Of a stretch of 64,000 nt of DNA, positions 49,401 to 57,126 are shown in pieces. The stretch is from Planctomycetota bacterium (GTDB lineage Bacteria; Planctomycetota; Planctomycetia; Pirellulales; PLA5). Position numbers and translations under genes: made by a program. The stretch spans positions 1 to 64,000 of the forward strand of contig QEVJ01000013.1 in assembly GCA_003576845.1 (NCBI GenBank), read 5' to 3'. A model generated the notes under the pieces. That model saw only the letters and a list, made by a program, of their open reading frames with translations, did not search any database and had not been told where the DNA came from. Every line of letters begins with the position of its first letter. Position 1 is the first letter of the stretch.

Positions 49401-52400
49401 CTCGACGCTGTCGAGCATCGCCTCGGGCTGGTCTTGCACGATCTGATACGTGCCGGCGAGAAGATTGTCGAAGCGGTACGAGCCGTTGCTGGTCGACAGC
49501 GCGGTGCGGGTGACGCCGCCGCTGCCGTTCGTCGGCGTGCCGGTGAGCGTAATCATCGCGCCCGGAATACCCGGCTCGCCGCTGTCGCGGACGCCGTTGC
49601 CGTTGGCGTCGACGAACACGAAACCAAACACGCTGTTGCCGGCCGCTTCCGTTACCGTAACCGTAACGGTCGCCGTGTCGGTCAGTCCGTCGGTGTCGCG
49701 GATCGTATACGTGAACGTCTCCGTGCCGACAAACGACGTGGCCGGCGTATAGCTGATCGCATTGCCCGCGATCGTCACCGTGCCGCCGTTGTTGCCCTGC
49801 GTGACGGCGGTGATCGTGAGCGTCTGGGCCGGGTCGGGATTCGACGTGTCGTTCGTTAGCACGTTGATCGTCTGCGCCGTGCCGTTGTTGGTTACGTTTG
49901 CGGTGTCGTCGGTTGCCGTCGGCGCGTCGGGTTGTGCGTTGACCGTGATCGTCACGGTCGTTACGGCCGATTGCCCCGTGCCGTCGCTGGCGCGATAGGT
50001 AAACGTGTCCGTGCCGGAGAAGTTGGCGTTCGGCGTGTACGTGAACGAGCCGTTCGCGTTGAACGACAGCGTGCCGTTGGTGGGATTGGCGACGACGCTG
50101 GCCGTGAGCGTCGTGCCTTCCGCGTCCGTATCGTTGACGAGAACGCCTTGCCCCACGGCCACTGTCAACACTGCGTCTTCGTTGACCGAGTACGCATCGG
50201 CCACGCCGACCGGCGGGTCGTTCACCGCCGTTACCGTGAGCGTCACCGTCACCGGGTCCGAAGTCGTCGTGCCATCGCTCACGCGGTACGTGAACGAATC
50301 CGTGCCGCTGAAGTTCGCGTTCGGCGTATAGGTGAACGAGCCATCGGCATTGAGCGTCAACGTGCCGTTGGTGGTCGAGGTCGCCAGCGTCGCGGTCAGC
50401 GTGTCGTTGTCGGGATCGTCGTCGTTAGCCAGCACGCCGTTCGCCGCGTTCACCGTCAGCGCGGTATCTTCCGTCGTCGTGTACGAATCCGGCGTCGTGT
50501 CGACCGGGTCGTTCACGCCGGTTACGGTGATCGTCACTTGGGCAACGTTCGACTCGTCCTCGCTGTCGGAGGCGCGATACGTGAACGTGTCGGTTCCGAA
50601 GAAGTCGGCGGCCGGCGTATACGTGAACGAACCGTCGGCGTTGAGGGTCAGTGTACCGTGGGTCGGCTGCGCTACGACGACCGCGGTGAGCGTGCCCGAG
50701 CTTTCGTCGCCGTCGTTCGCGAGCACGCCGTTGGCCGCATTGACCGTCAGCGGCGTGTCTTCGGCCGTCGTGTAAGCATCCGGCAGCGCGGGAATCTCGC
50801 CGAGCACCGTCAGCGTCGTGGCGCGGTCGGTGACGTTGCCCGCCGCGTCGCTCACGCGAATCGAGAACGCATGGGGCATCGCCTGCGCGAGCGTCGGCGT
50901 CCACGAAATCACGCCTGAGGCCGAGTCGATCGTCATGCCGCTCGGGGCATTGACCAGCGAGTAGGCGACGCCGGTCTGGCCTTCGCTCGGGCTGTCCGCG
51001 TCGAACGTAAACGCTTCGTCGAACGGTGTGGTCGAAGCGACGTTCGACGCAATCGCCGCGGGCGCAGTCGCATCGACGGTAATCGCGAGCGCGGGCGACG
51101 CATTGCTCTCGCCGCCGCCGATCGTCTGCCGCGCCGTAATGTTGCGTGCTCCGTCGGCGAGCGTAACCGTGCCGTTGGTGGTGATCGTAACCGTCGAGCC
51201 CGTGGCCGTCGCCGCGCCGATCAAGACGCCGTCGCTGAAGAGCCGCACTTCCGCGCCGCTGGTCACGCCGCTGACCAGGAATTGCAGCGTTGCGGTCGCC
51301 GATGCGTTGTTGAGACGCGTAAGATTGTCGTCTGACGCCGTGCCCGTGTCCGACGATGCGACGAGATCGACGCCGGTCGGCGCGGCGAGCGGGATCTCGC
51401 CGAAGTCGCGGTCGCCCGACTCGATGCCGATCGCGACGGTCACGGAATATCCGTTGTTCGACGCCGGTTCGCTCTGCACGTGGCCGGGCGAATTGAGCGC
51501 GCGGATCGTGTACGTGCCCGGCTCGACTTGGAGCAGATAGCGGCCGGTGGAGTCGGTCGACGTGGAGATTTCGCCGGCATCGAGGACGCCGTTGTTGTTG
51601 GCGTCGACGTACACGGTAATGCCCGCGACGCCCGTTTCGCCCGAGTCGCGGTTGCCGCTGCCGTTGGCGTCGACGTACTTGATGCCGCTGATGTCGCCCA
51701 AGCCTTCGATCGACTGGATCACGACGAGCTGGTTGCTCGCGCTCACCGGCAGTTCGCCGTAGGGCGACGGATTCGACGTGTTGCGCGGCAGCGCGGCGAT
51801 CGTGTCGGCCGTCGTCATGTCGAGCACCTGGGCGAACACCGTAAAGCGGCCGCTCGCCTCGGAATCGAGAAACACGTTGTCGTCGTTGAGGTTAACGAAG
51901 AACTGGCTGGTGGCGCTGTTCGGCTGGCCGCCGAGCTTGGCCATCGCCACAGTGCCGCGGACGTTCGAGATACCCGGTTCGTTCTGAATCTGGCCCTCAG
52001 TCGGAACATTCGTGAACTGGGCCGTGCTCGTGAACGTCGTCGAGGAAGTCTTGAAGCCGCCGCCTTGAATGACGAACTCTTCGCCGCCGCTTTCGGCCGC
52101 GCGGTGGAAGAACGAATTGATGTAGTCGCCGTCGTTGATGTAGTCCAGGAAGTTCGCCACCGTGATCGGCGTCTGCTGCTCGAACAGTTCCATCACGATC
52201 GGGCCGAAGTTCGTGTTGATCGACACCACCGGATTCGAGCCGAAGACGAGCACGATCTGGTCGTTGTTCTGAACGACGTAATCTTCGTAGTCGGTGCGAA
52301 GCTGCCCGTTGACGAACATCTTGACGGTCTTGGTCGTATCCTCGACGCTTCCCATCAGCCGCGAGTCGCTGAAGAAAGCGTTGGCGTTATTGCCTGCCTG

Positions 52401-54083
52401 GCCGGCGCTGGTGCGCCACGTCTCGAAGAAGTCGCCGAGCGTGACCGAACCCAGCGCTTCGCTGCCGATCGGTTCGACGCGGATCGTGTTCGCGGCGGTG
52501 GTCGTGATCTGCGAGAGCTTCGTGCCGCCGCTCGTGCGGCCGATGTTGGCGGGAATGGCGACCGGCTGGCTATCGACGTAGATCGTCAGCCGCGCGGTCG
52601 CGAGTCCGGCTTGCGCTTGCGGGTCGACGGTCCACAGCTCGCGGCCGGCGGTCAGATTGTCGGCCGAGAAGAGCAGCGTGCCGTTCAGATTGGAGAGGCT
52701 CTGTGGGGCGGCGCCACTCGGGCCAGCCACGAGGTCCGCGACGCGGACCGTGCCCGCCGCCGTGCCGTCGCTCTGCCACAGTTCGTTGCCGGCCGTCGCG
52801 TCGAAGGCGTTGAAGTACAGCGTGCCGTCGACGTTGGTCAGCAGCGTCGGCGACGAGTTGGCGCTTCCGGCGGCGAGATTGGCGACCATCGTCGTGCCGG
52901 CGGTCGTGCCGTCGCTTTTCCACAGTTCCGTGCCGTTCGTGCCGTCCGTCGCGGAAAAGTAGACGACGCCGTTGATGTGCACGAGCTCGCTGCCGAGAAT
53001 GCCGCTCGCCGTGCCGGAAGCGATATCGCGGACGCGGACCGTTCCCGCGGCCGTGCCGTTTGTCTTCCACAGCTCGCGGCCGTTGGTATCGTCGGTGGCG
53101 GTGAAGAACAGCGTGCCGTTGACGTCGAGCAGGTCGTCATTGTTCGCGAAGGCGTCGGCCGTTCCGCCGCGGATGTTCGTCACGAGCACGGTTCCGGCCG
53201 CCGTACCGTCGGTCTTCCACAACTCGCGCCCGTTCTGCTCGTCGGCGGCCGTGAAGTAAAGCACGTCGCCCGAAACGGTCAGTTTGTCGGGCGTGGCATT
53301 GTTGGGGTAGTAAATGCCATCGTATTCGTACTCGCCGGGAAAGATGTCTTTGACGAGCACGGTGCCTGCGGCGGTGCCATCGCTCTTCCACAATTCGCGG
53401 CCGCTGTCCTCGTCTCCCGCCGTGAAGAAAAGTGTGCCGTTGAGACTGGTCAACTGGACGGGAAACGACGAATACGCCTGCGTCGTGCCATTGTAGGACC
53501 CTGGAAAGATGTCCTTGACGAGCACCGTTCCGCCCAGGGTTCCATCGGATTTCCAAAGTTCGCGGCCATTCGTGCCGTCGTCTGCCGAAAAATAGAACGT
53601 GCCGTTGACGTTGGTAAGATTCTGCGGCGACGACGCGGTGCTGCCCGAGCCGATGTTGCTCACCAGCACGGTGCCGCCGCTGGTGCCGTCGCTCTTCCAG
53701 AGCTCGATGCCGTTCGTGCCGTCGTCGGCGGTGAAGTAGAGCGTGCCGTTGACGTTCGTAAGGTTCTGCGGATTCGAGCCGGACGCGCCGCTGCGAATGT
53801 CGCGGACCATCGACGTGCCTGCCGCCGTGCCGTCCGTGCGCCAGAGTTCGCGGCCGCTTGTGCCATTGTCGGCGGTGAAGAACGCGATCGCGCCGACTTG
53901 GACAAAATCGGCCGGCGCGGACGCGCCGGTCGCGTTGAGATCGATCAATTGCGGCGTGCCGGAGAGCACGACCCGCGCGTCGAGCACTTCGAGCGACAAT
54001 CGCAACGGCGACCGTAGCTTGGGCGATTTCGAGCGGGGCTTGCGGCGAAGGGACGAGGAACGAAACGGTTGCAAATAGCTCAT
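46419..54083 (-). CDS. Giant surface protein with embedded cyclophilin and DsbA-like domains among adhesin repeats
   Basis: 2554 residues in one uninterrupted frame from ATG 54083. LEPR-XLL-like motif LSLEVLDARVVLSG (29-42). About 50-540: eight full and one partial ELW(K/R)(S/T)DGTAAGT repeats. About 615-790: a cyclophilin peptidyl-prolyl isomerase domain with FFHRAAESGG, FVIQGGGF and SQFFVNL, keeping the catalytic Arg, Phe and Gln. Then an SdrD/Cna-B-like module (YVDANGSGNRDSGETGVAGI), Ig-like domains, four tandem-95/Big_9 cadherin-like repeats (EDTPLTVNAANGVLAND), a second SdrD-like module (about 1482-1552) and five more repeats. About 2160-2350: a DsbA-like thioredoxin domain with CPHC at 2199-2202 and a cis-Pro segment GLSSTPSFFVNG. 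One last repeat and an acidic tail (GDAEQGENDAESYAEALVDA) follow. Probably a surface adhesin or sheath component carrying its own folding activities. It is in the same direction as the sigma factor, kinase and TIGR03032-like genes. Confidence 0.9.
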   Translation of the reverse strand: MSYLQPFRSSSLRRKPRSKSPKLRSPLRLSLEVLDARVVLSGTPQLIDLNATGASAPADFVQVGAIAFFTADNGTSGRELWRTDGTAAGTSMVRDIRSGASGSNPQNLTNVNGTLYFTADDGTNGIELWKSDGTSGGTVLVSNIGSGSTASSPQNLTNVNGTFYFSADDGTNGRELWKSDGTLGGTVLVKDIFPGSYNGTTQAYSSFPVQLTSLNGTLFFTAGDEDSGRELWKSDGTAAGTVLVKDIFPGEYEYDGIYYPNNATPDKLTVSGDVLYFTAADEQNGRELWKTDGTAAGTVLVTNIRGGTADAFANNDDLLDVNGTLFFTATDDTNGRELWKTNGTAAGTVRVRDIASGTASGILGSELVHINGVVYFSATDGTNGTELWKSDGTTAGTTMVANLAAGSANSSPTLLTNVDGTLYFNAFDATAGNELWQSDGTAAGTVRVADLVAGPSGAAPQSLSNLNGTLLFSADNLTAGRELWTVDPQAQAGLATARLTIYVDSQPVAIPANIGRTSGGTKLSQITTTAANTIRVEPIGSEALGSVTLGDFFETWRTSAGQAGNNANAFFSDSRLMGSVEDTTKTVKMFVNGQLRTDYEDYVVQNNDQIVLVFGSNPVVSINTNFGPIVMELFEQQTPITVANFLDYINDGDYINSFFHRAAESGGEEFVIQGGGFKTSSTTFTSTAQFTNVPTEGQIQNEPGISNVRGTVAMAKLGGQPNSATSQFFVNLNDDNVFLDSEASGRFTVFAQVLDMTTADTIAALPRNTSNPSPYGELPVSASNQLVVIQSIEGLGDISGIKYVDANGSGNRDSGETGVAGITVYVDANNNGVLDAGEISTSTDSTGRYLLQVEPGTYTIRALNSPGHVQSEPASNNGYSVTVAIGIESGDRDFGEIPLAAPTGVDLVASSDTGTASDDNLTRLNNASATATLQFLVSGVTSGAEVRLFSDGVLIGAATATGSTVTITTNGTVTLADGARNITARQTIGGGESNASPALAITVDATAPAAIASNVASTTPFDEAFTFDADSPSEGQTGVAYSLVNAPSGMTIDSASGVISWTPTLAQAMPHAFSIRVSDAAGNVTDRATTLTVLGEIPALPDAYTTAEDTPLTVNAANGVLANDGDESSGTLTAVVVAQPTHGTLTLNADGSFTYTPAADFFGTDTFTYRASDSEDESNVAQVTITVTGVNDPVDTTPDSYTTTEDTALTVNAANGVLANDDDPDNDTLTATLATSTTNGTLTLNADGSFTYTPNANFSGTDSFTYRVSDGTTTSDPVTVTLTVTAVNDPPVGVADAYSVNEDAVLTVAVGQGVLVNDTDAEGTTLTASVVANPTNGTLSFNANGSFTYTPNANFSGTDTFTYRASDGTGQSAVTTVTITVNAQPDAPTATDDTANVTNNGTAQTINVLTNDTSNPDPAQTLTITAVTQGNNGGTVTIAGNAISYTPATSFVGTETFTYTIRDTDGLTDTATVTVTVTEAAGNSVFGFVFVDANGNGVRDSGEPGIPGAMITLTGTPTNGSGGVTRTALSTSNGSYRFDNLLAGTYQIVQDQPEAMLDSVESISTAANGIVVGSDRFTNIVLSGGTSRGELNFGERGLRPEYVSIRLFLASTPPVADMLREAVARGEELAGNAQLAAMIRAGDDGDGPNNAPVAVANTYTVASGGVLSVPVVTGVLTNDTDADGDTLTAAVVAQPTNGTLTLNANGSFTYTPNASFTGTDAFTYRANDGTANSNNATVTIMVSSSTIAPVAVVDTYVVNRNTTLTVDQAGGLLANDSDPDSTNLTAQLVTNPTNGTLTLNANGSFTYVPNTGFVGTDTFTYRASDGVSSSAAVIVSISVLNNNQTPAAVADSYTTNRGVPLTVAVAQGVLNNDTDANGDTLTAQLVANATNGTLTLNPNGSFTYTPNAGFIGTDTFTYRANDGTTNSNTVTVTITIANVNHAPVAVANSYTATEDTTLTVNAASGVLANDSDPNGDTLTAVLVAQPTHGTLTLNANGSFTYVPDSNFSGTDTFTYMATDGTANSESVAVTITVTGMNVAPVTQADNYTVQEDGTLSIGVPGVLVNDSDADQDQLTAQLVAQPSHGTLTLNANGSFTYTPTVGYSGPDSFTYRASDGEAQSSITTVSITVSPKNTFSISESAQASAIVGQVASENGFGAVQGFQVDVAGLATQLRLAADDHFTGEPDAALVLIEYMDLSCPHCRDIHPVIEELLDDFEGELLVVRRHLLLFNTSTSSFVFPNSQAAARAAEAAARQGKFDEMVDKLFDNQDTWRTVTDPTALFDQYAQEIGLNMTQFGTDRVDPAIDTRINRDRTAATALGLSSTPSFFVNGEATENPGTTQAFAEVLVDAFLEADEPFGINRETGQIFVNNPAALDAVATPTVTFNVLLTNAAGQTQTVAVTINVTNSAPVAANDSYSATTNTTLTINPAMGLLANDDDPDDDPMTVQLVSGPANGSLTLNPNGSFTYTPNNGFTGTDTFTYVAKDATHTSANATATITVAAAGSASAITAEAGEDNLDQTEEGDAEQGENDAESYAEALVDAVMEEAEDWLDV

Positions 54084-54223
54084 GGAGGTGCTGCTCTCGA
54101 TGGGACAGGCCAAACGCGCGGCAAACCATCCATGACGATGCACGCGGAAGCAGATACTGCCTGGAGAAATGAGGAGATTGAATTGATGAGGGGTGTTGTG
54201 TTCTTTGGTCCGTCCACAGCCGG

Positions 54224-55369
54224 CTAGTGCCGGTGCTGCTCCGGCACGATCCAAACCGGCGGTTCGCCGTCGTCGCCGGCGAACGGGCCGCGAATCGCCG
54301 CGAACCGGCAGGCGGTGAGCAGCGTGACGTCGAAGATTTCCTCCACCGCGGATTTGAACTCGAACTGCCCGACCAGTTCGCCGGACTGGACGTCGACGAT
54401 CGCGACGCCGCACTTGAGCCGCTCGCGATGATCCGCGATCGGCACGCCGCCGAACGTCGAGGTCTCGCGAATCCGCGACAGTCCGACGAACGCCAGCCTT
54501 CCGTGCATTGCTAGCCCGCGCGTGTAACCGGGAAACCGAGCGACCGTCGATGCACGGCCCGTTTGTGGATCGACGCGAACGAGCGCCCCGCGCCCCGAAT
54601 CGCACAGCCAGATTTGTCCCAAATGAGCCCGCGGCGAATGCGGCATCGCAAAGCCGCGGGCAATCACGTCGCCAGAGTCGACATCGATCAAGCAGCCTCC
54701 CTGGGCCTTGTTCGCGCGCCAGCCGCCGGGCGAATCGGTTTCGCCCATCGCGGTGACGTACTTCGGCCGCCCATCGAGCAGGGCCAGGCCGTTCAAGTGG
54801 CAGCGATCCTCCGCGGCGAGCCGGCCGACGAACGGCGGCCGCCACCGCGGCACGAAGCTATAGGCCGGGTCGAGCGTCGAAAGGCACGAAAACAACGTGT
54901 TGACGATCCACAGTTCGCCGCCGGCAAACGCCATCTCATGGGCCTGGATCTCGCCGGTTACCTGGGCCGAATGCGTCAGAAAGCAGGCGTCGCATCCGCC
55001 CGAGGGATGCATCTCGGCGGCGATGTCGCGATTGTTCGATAGCATCCAAACCTTATTCCGCGCGGCCACGGCCATCCGGTTCGCGTGCCGGTCGATCGCC
55101 ACGCCCATCGGACGGTCGAAATTGTGAAAGCTGCGGGCCAGCCGGCCGTCGTGCGAGCCGATGACCGCCAGCTTCCCGGCCTGATACGTCGACACGAGGA
55201 GCGTGGCGTTGAGCGTCGCGAGCAGATCGGCCAGGTCGCGGGAATGTTCGTATGCGACGACCCGCTGCCGATCGGGCGACGTCTGGCCCGCATCGGCCAG
55301 ATGGGAATTGGTCTCGTTGCCCTCGGACTTCGCCGCGTCGTTGACTTTTGGCAACATGGCAAGTGGCAT
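54224..55369 (-). CDS. TIGR03032/DUF4915-like beta-propeller protein
   Basis: 381 residues (Met5 is an alternative start). Opening ATLNATLLVSTYQAGKLAVI, then NFDRPMGVAIDRHANRMAVA, CDACFLTHSAQVTGEIQAHE, ELWIVNTLFSCLSTLDPAYS, FVPRWRPPFVGRLAAEDRCH and LNGLALLDGRPKYVTAMGET are the family pattern. Predicted all-beta propeller, no signal peptide, so probably cytosolic. The family has no established reaction; members are often found near TPR proteins, sulfotransferases or large surface proteins. It lies upstream of the giant surface protein gene, 140 bases apart and codirectional. Confidence 0.85.
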   Translation of the reverse strand: MPLAMLPKVNDAAKSEGNETNSHLADAGQTSPDRQRVVAYEHSRDLADLLATLNATLLVSTYQAGKLAVIGSHDGRLARSFHNFDRPMGVAIDRHANRMAVAARNKVWMLSNNRDIAAEMHPSGGCDACFLTHSAQVTGEIQAHEMAFAGGELWIVNTLFSCLSTLDPAYSFVPRWRPPFVGRLAAEDRCHLNGLALLDGRPKYVTAMGETDSPGGWRANKAQGGCLIDVDSGDVIARGFAMPHSPRAHLGQIWLCDSGRGALVRVDPQTGRASTVARFPGYTRGLAMHGRLAFVGLSRIRETSTFGGVPIADHRERLKCGVAIVDVQSGELVGQFEFKSAVEEIFDVTLLTACRFAAIRGPFAGDDGEPPVWIVPEQHRH

Positions 55370-55594
55370 CGGGGCAACTCGACCGCGCGTAAGTTGGTTA
55401 TGTTCGCCGCAATGTGCTCCGCGTCCTGGGGATTGCGAACGGCGTGCCGCTAGAAATCCGGCAAGACCGCGCCACCCACGCCTATGGGCGTTACAGACGG
55501 TGGTGACGCGGCTTGCTCGGGGCCTGTAGGAAGGCTCACGCGCCTCCCTATTCCCATTGGGGGAATTCCCGTCGTCCGCGTCACACCGATTTTT

Positions 55595-56608
55595 CTAAAT
55601 CCGCCGGCCCAGGACTTCGGCGATCTGCCGGCAGCGGGCCATCGTCGTCGCGAATTGCTCGAAATTGAGCGTCTGATACCCGTCGCTCAGGGCGTTTTCC
55701 GGATCGGGGTGAACCTCGAGAATGATCCCGTCGGCGCCGACGGCCACGCTGGCGGCCGTCATATCCGGCACGAGATACGAGTGGCCCGTCCCGTGGCTCG
55801 GGTCAACGATCACCGGCAGGTGCGTCTTTTGCTTGAGATACGGCACGGTGGCCAGCGGCAGCGTGAACCGCGTGTGCGTCTCGAACGTCCGGATGCCGCG
55901 CTCGCAGAGCATGACATTTGGATTACCGGCATCGAGGATGTATTCCGCAGCGAGCAGCAACTCCTCCATCGTCGCGCTCGGACCGCGCTTGAGCAGCACC
56001 GGTTTGCCCGCCTTGCCGACCGCTTCCAGCAGCCGGTAGTTTTGCATGTTGCGCGCGCCGACTTGCAGCACGTCCGCATACCGGGCGACAAGGTCCGTAT
56101 CCTCCGACGCGACGACCTCGGTCACGACGGCCAGGCCCGTTTCCGCGCGGGCGGCGGCGAGCATTTCCAACCCGCGTTCTTTGAGTCCCTGGAAGCTATA
56201 GGGGCTCGTCCGCGGCTTGAACGCGCCGCCGCGGAGCGCCGTTCCTCCCGCGGCCTTTACCGCCTTGGCACAGGCGAGAATCTGCGCCTCCGTTTCGACC
56301 GAACACGGCCCGGCGATGACGCCGATCGTGTCGCCGCCCGCAGTGAGGCTGCCGGCGCGGATCACCGTCGGCTCAGGCTTCACCTCGCGGCTAGCGACTT
56401 TGTACGGCGCGAGGATCTTGACGACTTCGGCCACTCCGGGGCCGCTTTCGAGCGATTCCTTATGCTCGGGCCGCTTCTCGCCGACGGCCGCGATCACAGT
56501 CCGCTCGGCCCCGACGATGACGTGCGGCTTGAGCCCCAGGCTCGCAATCCGCTGGACCATGTGGTCGATCTGACTCTGGTCCGCGCCCTTCTTCATTACG
56601 ACGATCAT
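55595..56608 (-). CDS. aroF: 3-deoxy-7-phosphoheptulonate synthase (DAHP synthase, type I beta with N-terminal regulatory domain)
   Basis: 337 residues from ATG 56608, the usual length of this subfamily. First enzyme of the shikimate pathway: it joins phosphoenolpyruvate and erythrose 4-phosphate. Residues 1-70 ([20 protein letters not shown]) form the ferredoxin-like regulatory domain. The TIM barrel holds IAGPCSVE (98-105), [16 protein letters not shown] (126-141), [24 protein letters not shown] and [12 protein letters not shown], all PEP- or metal-binding motifs. The frame stays open upstream through the tRNA-His gene, but that part is not protein. A pair of short palindromes lies upstream (56651-56788). 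It stands alone; other aro genes are not in the window. Confidence 0.95.
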   Translation of the reverse strand: MIVVMKKGADQSQIDHMVQRIASLGLKPHVIVGAERTVIAAVGEKRPEHKESLESGPGVAEVVKILAPYKVASREVKPEPTVIRAGSLTAGGDTIGVIAGPCSVETEAQILACAKAVKAAGGTALRGGAFKPRTSPYSFQGLKERGLEMLAAARAETGLAVVTEVVASEDTDLVARYADVLQVGARNMQNYRLLEAVGKAGKPVLLKRGPSATMEELLLAAEYILDAGNPNVMLCERGIRTFETHTRFTLPLATVPYLKQKTHLPVIVDPSHGTGHSYLVPDMTAASVAVGADGIILEVHPDPENALSDGYQTLNFEQFATTMARCRQIAEVLGRRI

Positions 56609-56650
56609 GATCCACCCGAATGCGAAACACGTAGCCCAAATCGTAGAATC

Positions 56651-56788
56651 GTAGGTCAGGCACTCCCGTGCCTGACAAGTGCGGCTATCCAAGCCCAAAC
56701 GCGGCAGAACAGCCGGGCAATCTGCCGAACCGCCGAGGAATCGGCGGCCGCTCGGCGATTCCGTCAGGCACGCGAGTGCCTGACCTAC
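56651..56788. repeat. Inverted pair of GTAGGTCAGGCAC palindromes
   Basis: Left copy 56651-56676 (GTAGGTCAGGCACTCCCGTG CCTGAC), right copy 56763-56788 (its reverse complement with two changes). Each copy is itself a hairpin (GTCAGGCAC/GTGCCTGAC), so the pair can fold locally or with each other. It lies just upstream of the DAHP synthase gene. Confidence 0.85.
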
Positions 56789-56888
56789 GCCGCGCCGCCG
56801 TATCATTTCATCATCATCACCGCCGGGCGTTTCGACAACAAAAATGGCCGCGCTTTTCGCGCGGCCAGTTCGTGGACGTTCGGCCAAG

Positions 56889-56963
56889 GGTGGCTGAGGG
56901 GACTTGAACCCCCGACTTCCAGAACCACAATCTGGCGCTCTAACCAACTGAGCTACAGCCACC
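56889..56963 (-). tRNA. tRNA-His (GTG anticodon)
   Basis: Minus-strand cloverleaf: acceptor GTGGCTG pairs with CAGCCAC, D arm TAGCTCAGTTGGTTAGAGC, anticodon stem CCAGA/TCTGG with loop TTGTGGT (anticodon GTG), and T arm CGGGG-GTTCAAGT-CCCCT. The extra G at position -1 opposite C73, the hallmark of tRNA-His, is encoded. CCA is not encoded. Confidence 0.96.
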
Positions 56964-57126
56964 GTCGTTGCAAGCCGTTCGCTGCCAACCGCTTGCGCCG
57001 CCGGATCGCCGCCCGCGACGGGCTAGCACGAACGAGAGATTGCCGCACTCAATTTACCAACCGACCGCGTGCGTCGCAATGCACGCGCGATAAGAGACAT
57101 CGGCCGGCAAGAGAGGTTCGCCCCCC

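Noticed and set aside
51480-54017. Plus-strand open frame opposite the giant surface protein
   Set aside because: Its apparent repeats are the reverse complement of the ELW-DGT repeat coding sequence; no start context.
56609-56962. Upstream extension of the DAHP synthase frame
   Set aside because: The added residues are read through the tRNA-His gene and the palindromes; ATG 56608 gives the standard family length and N-terminus.
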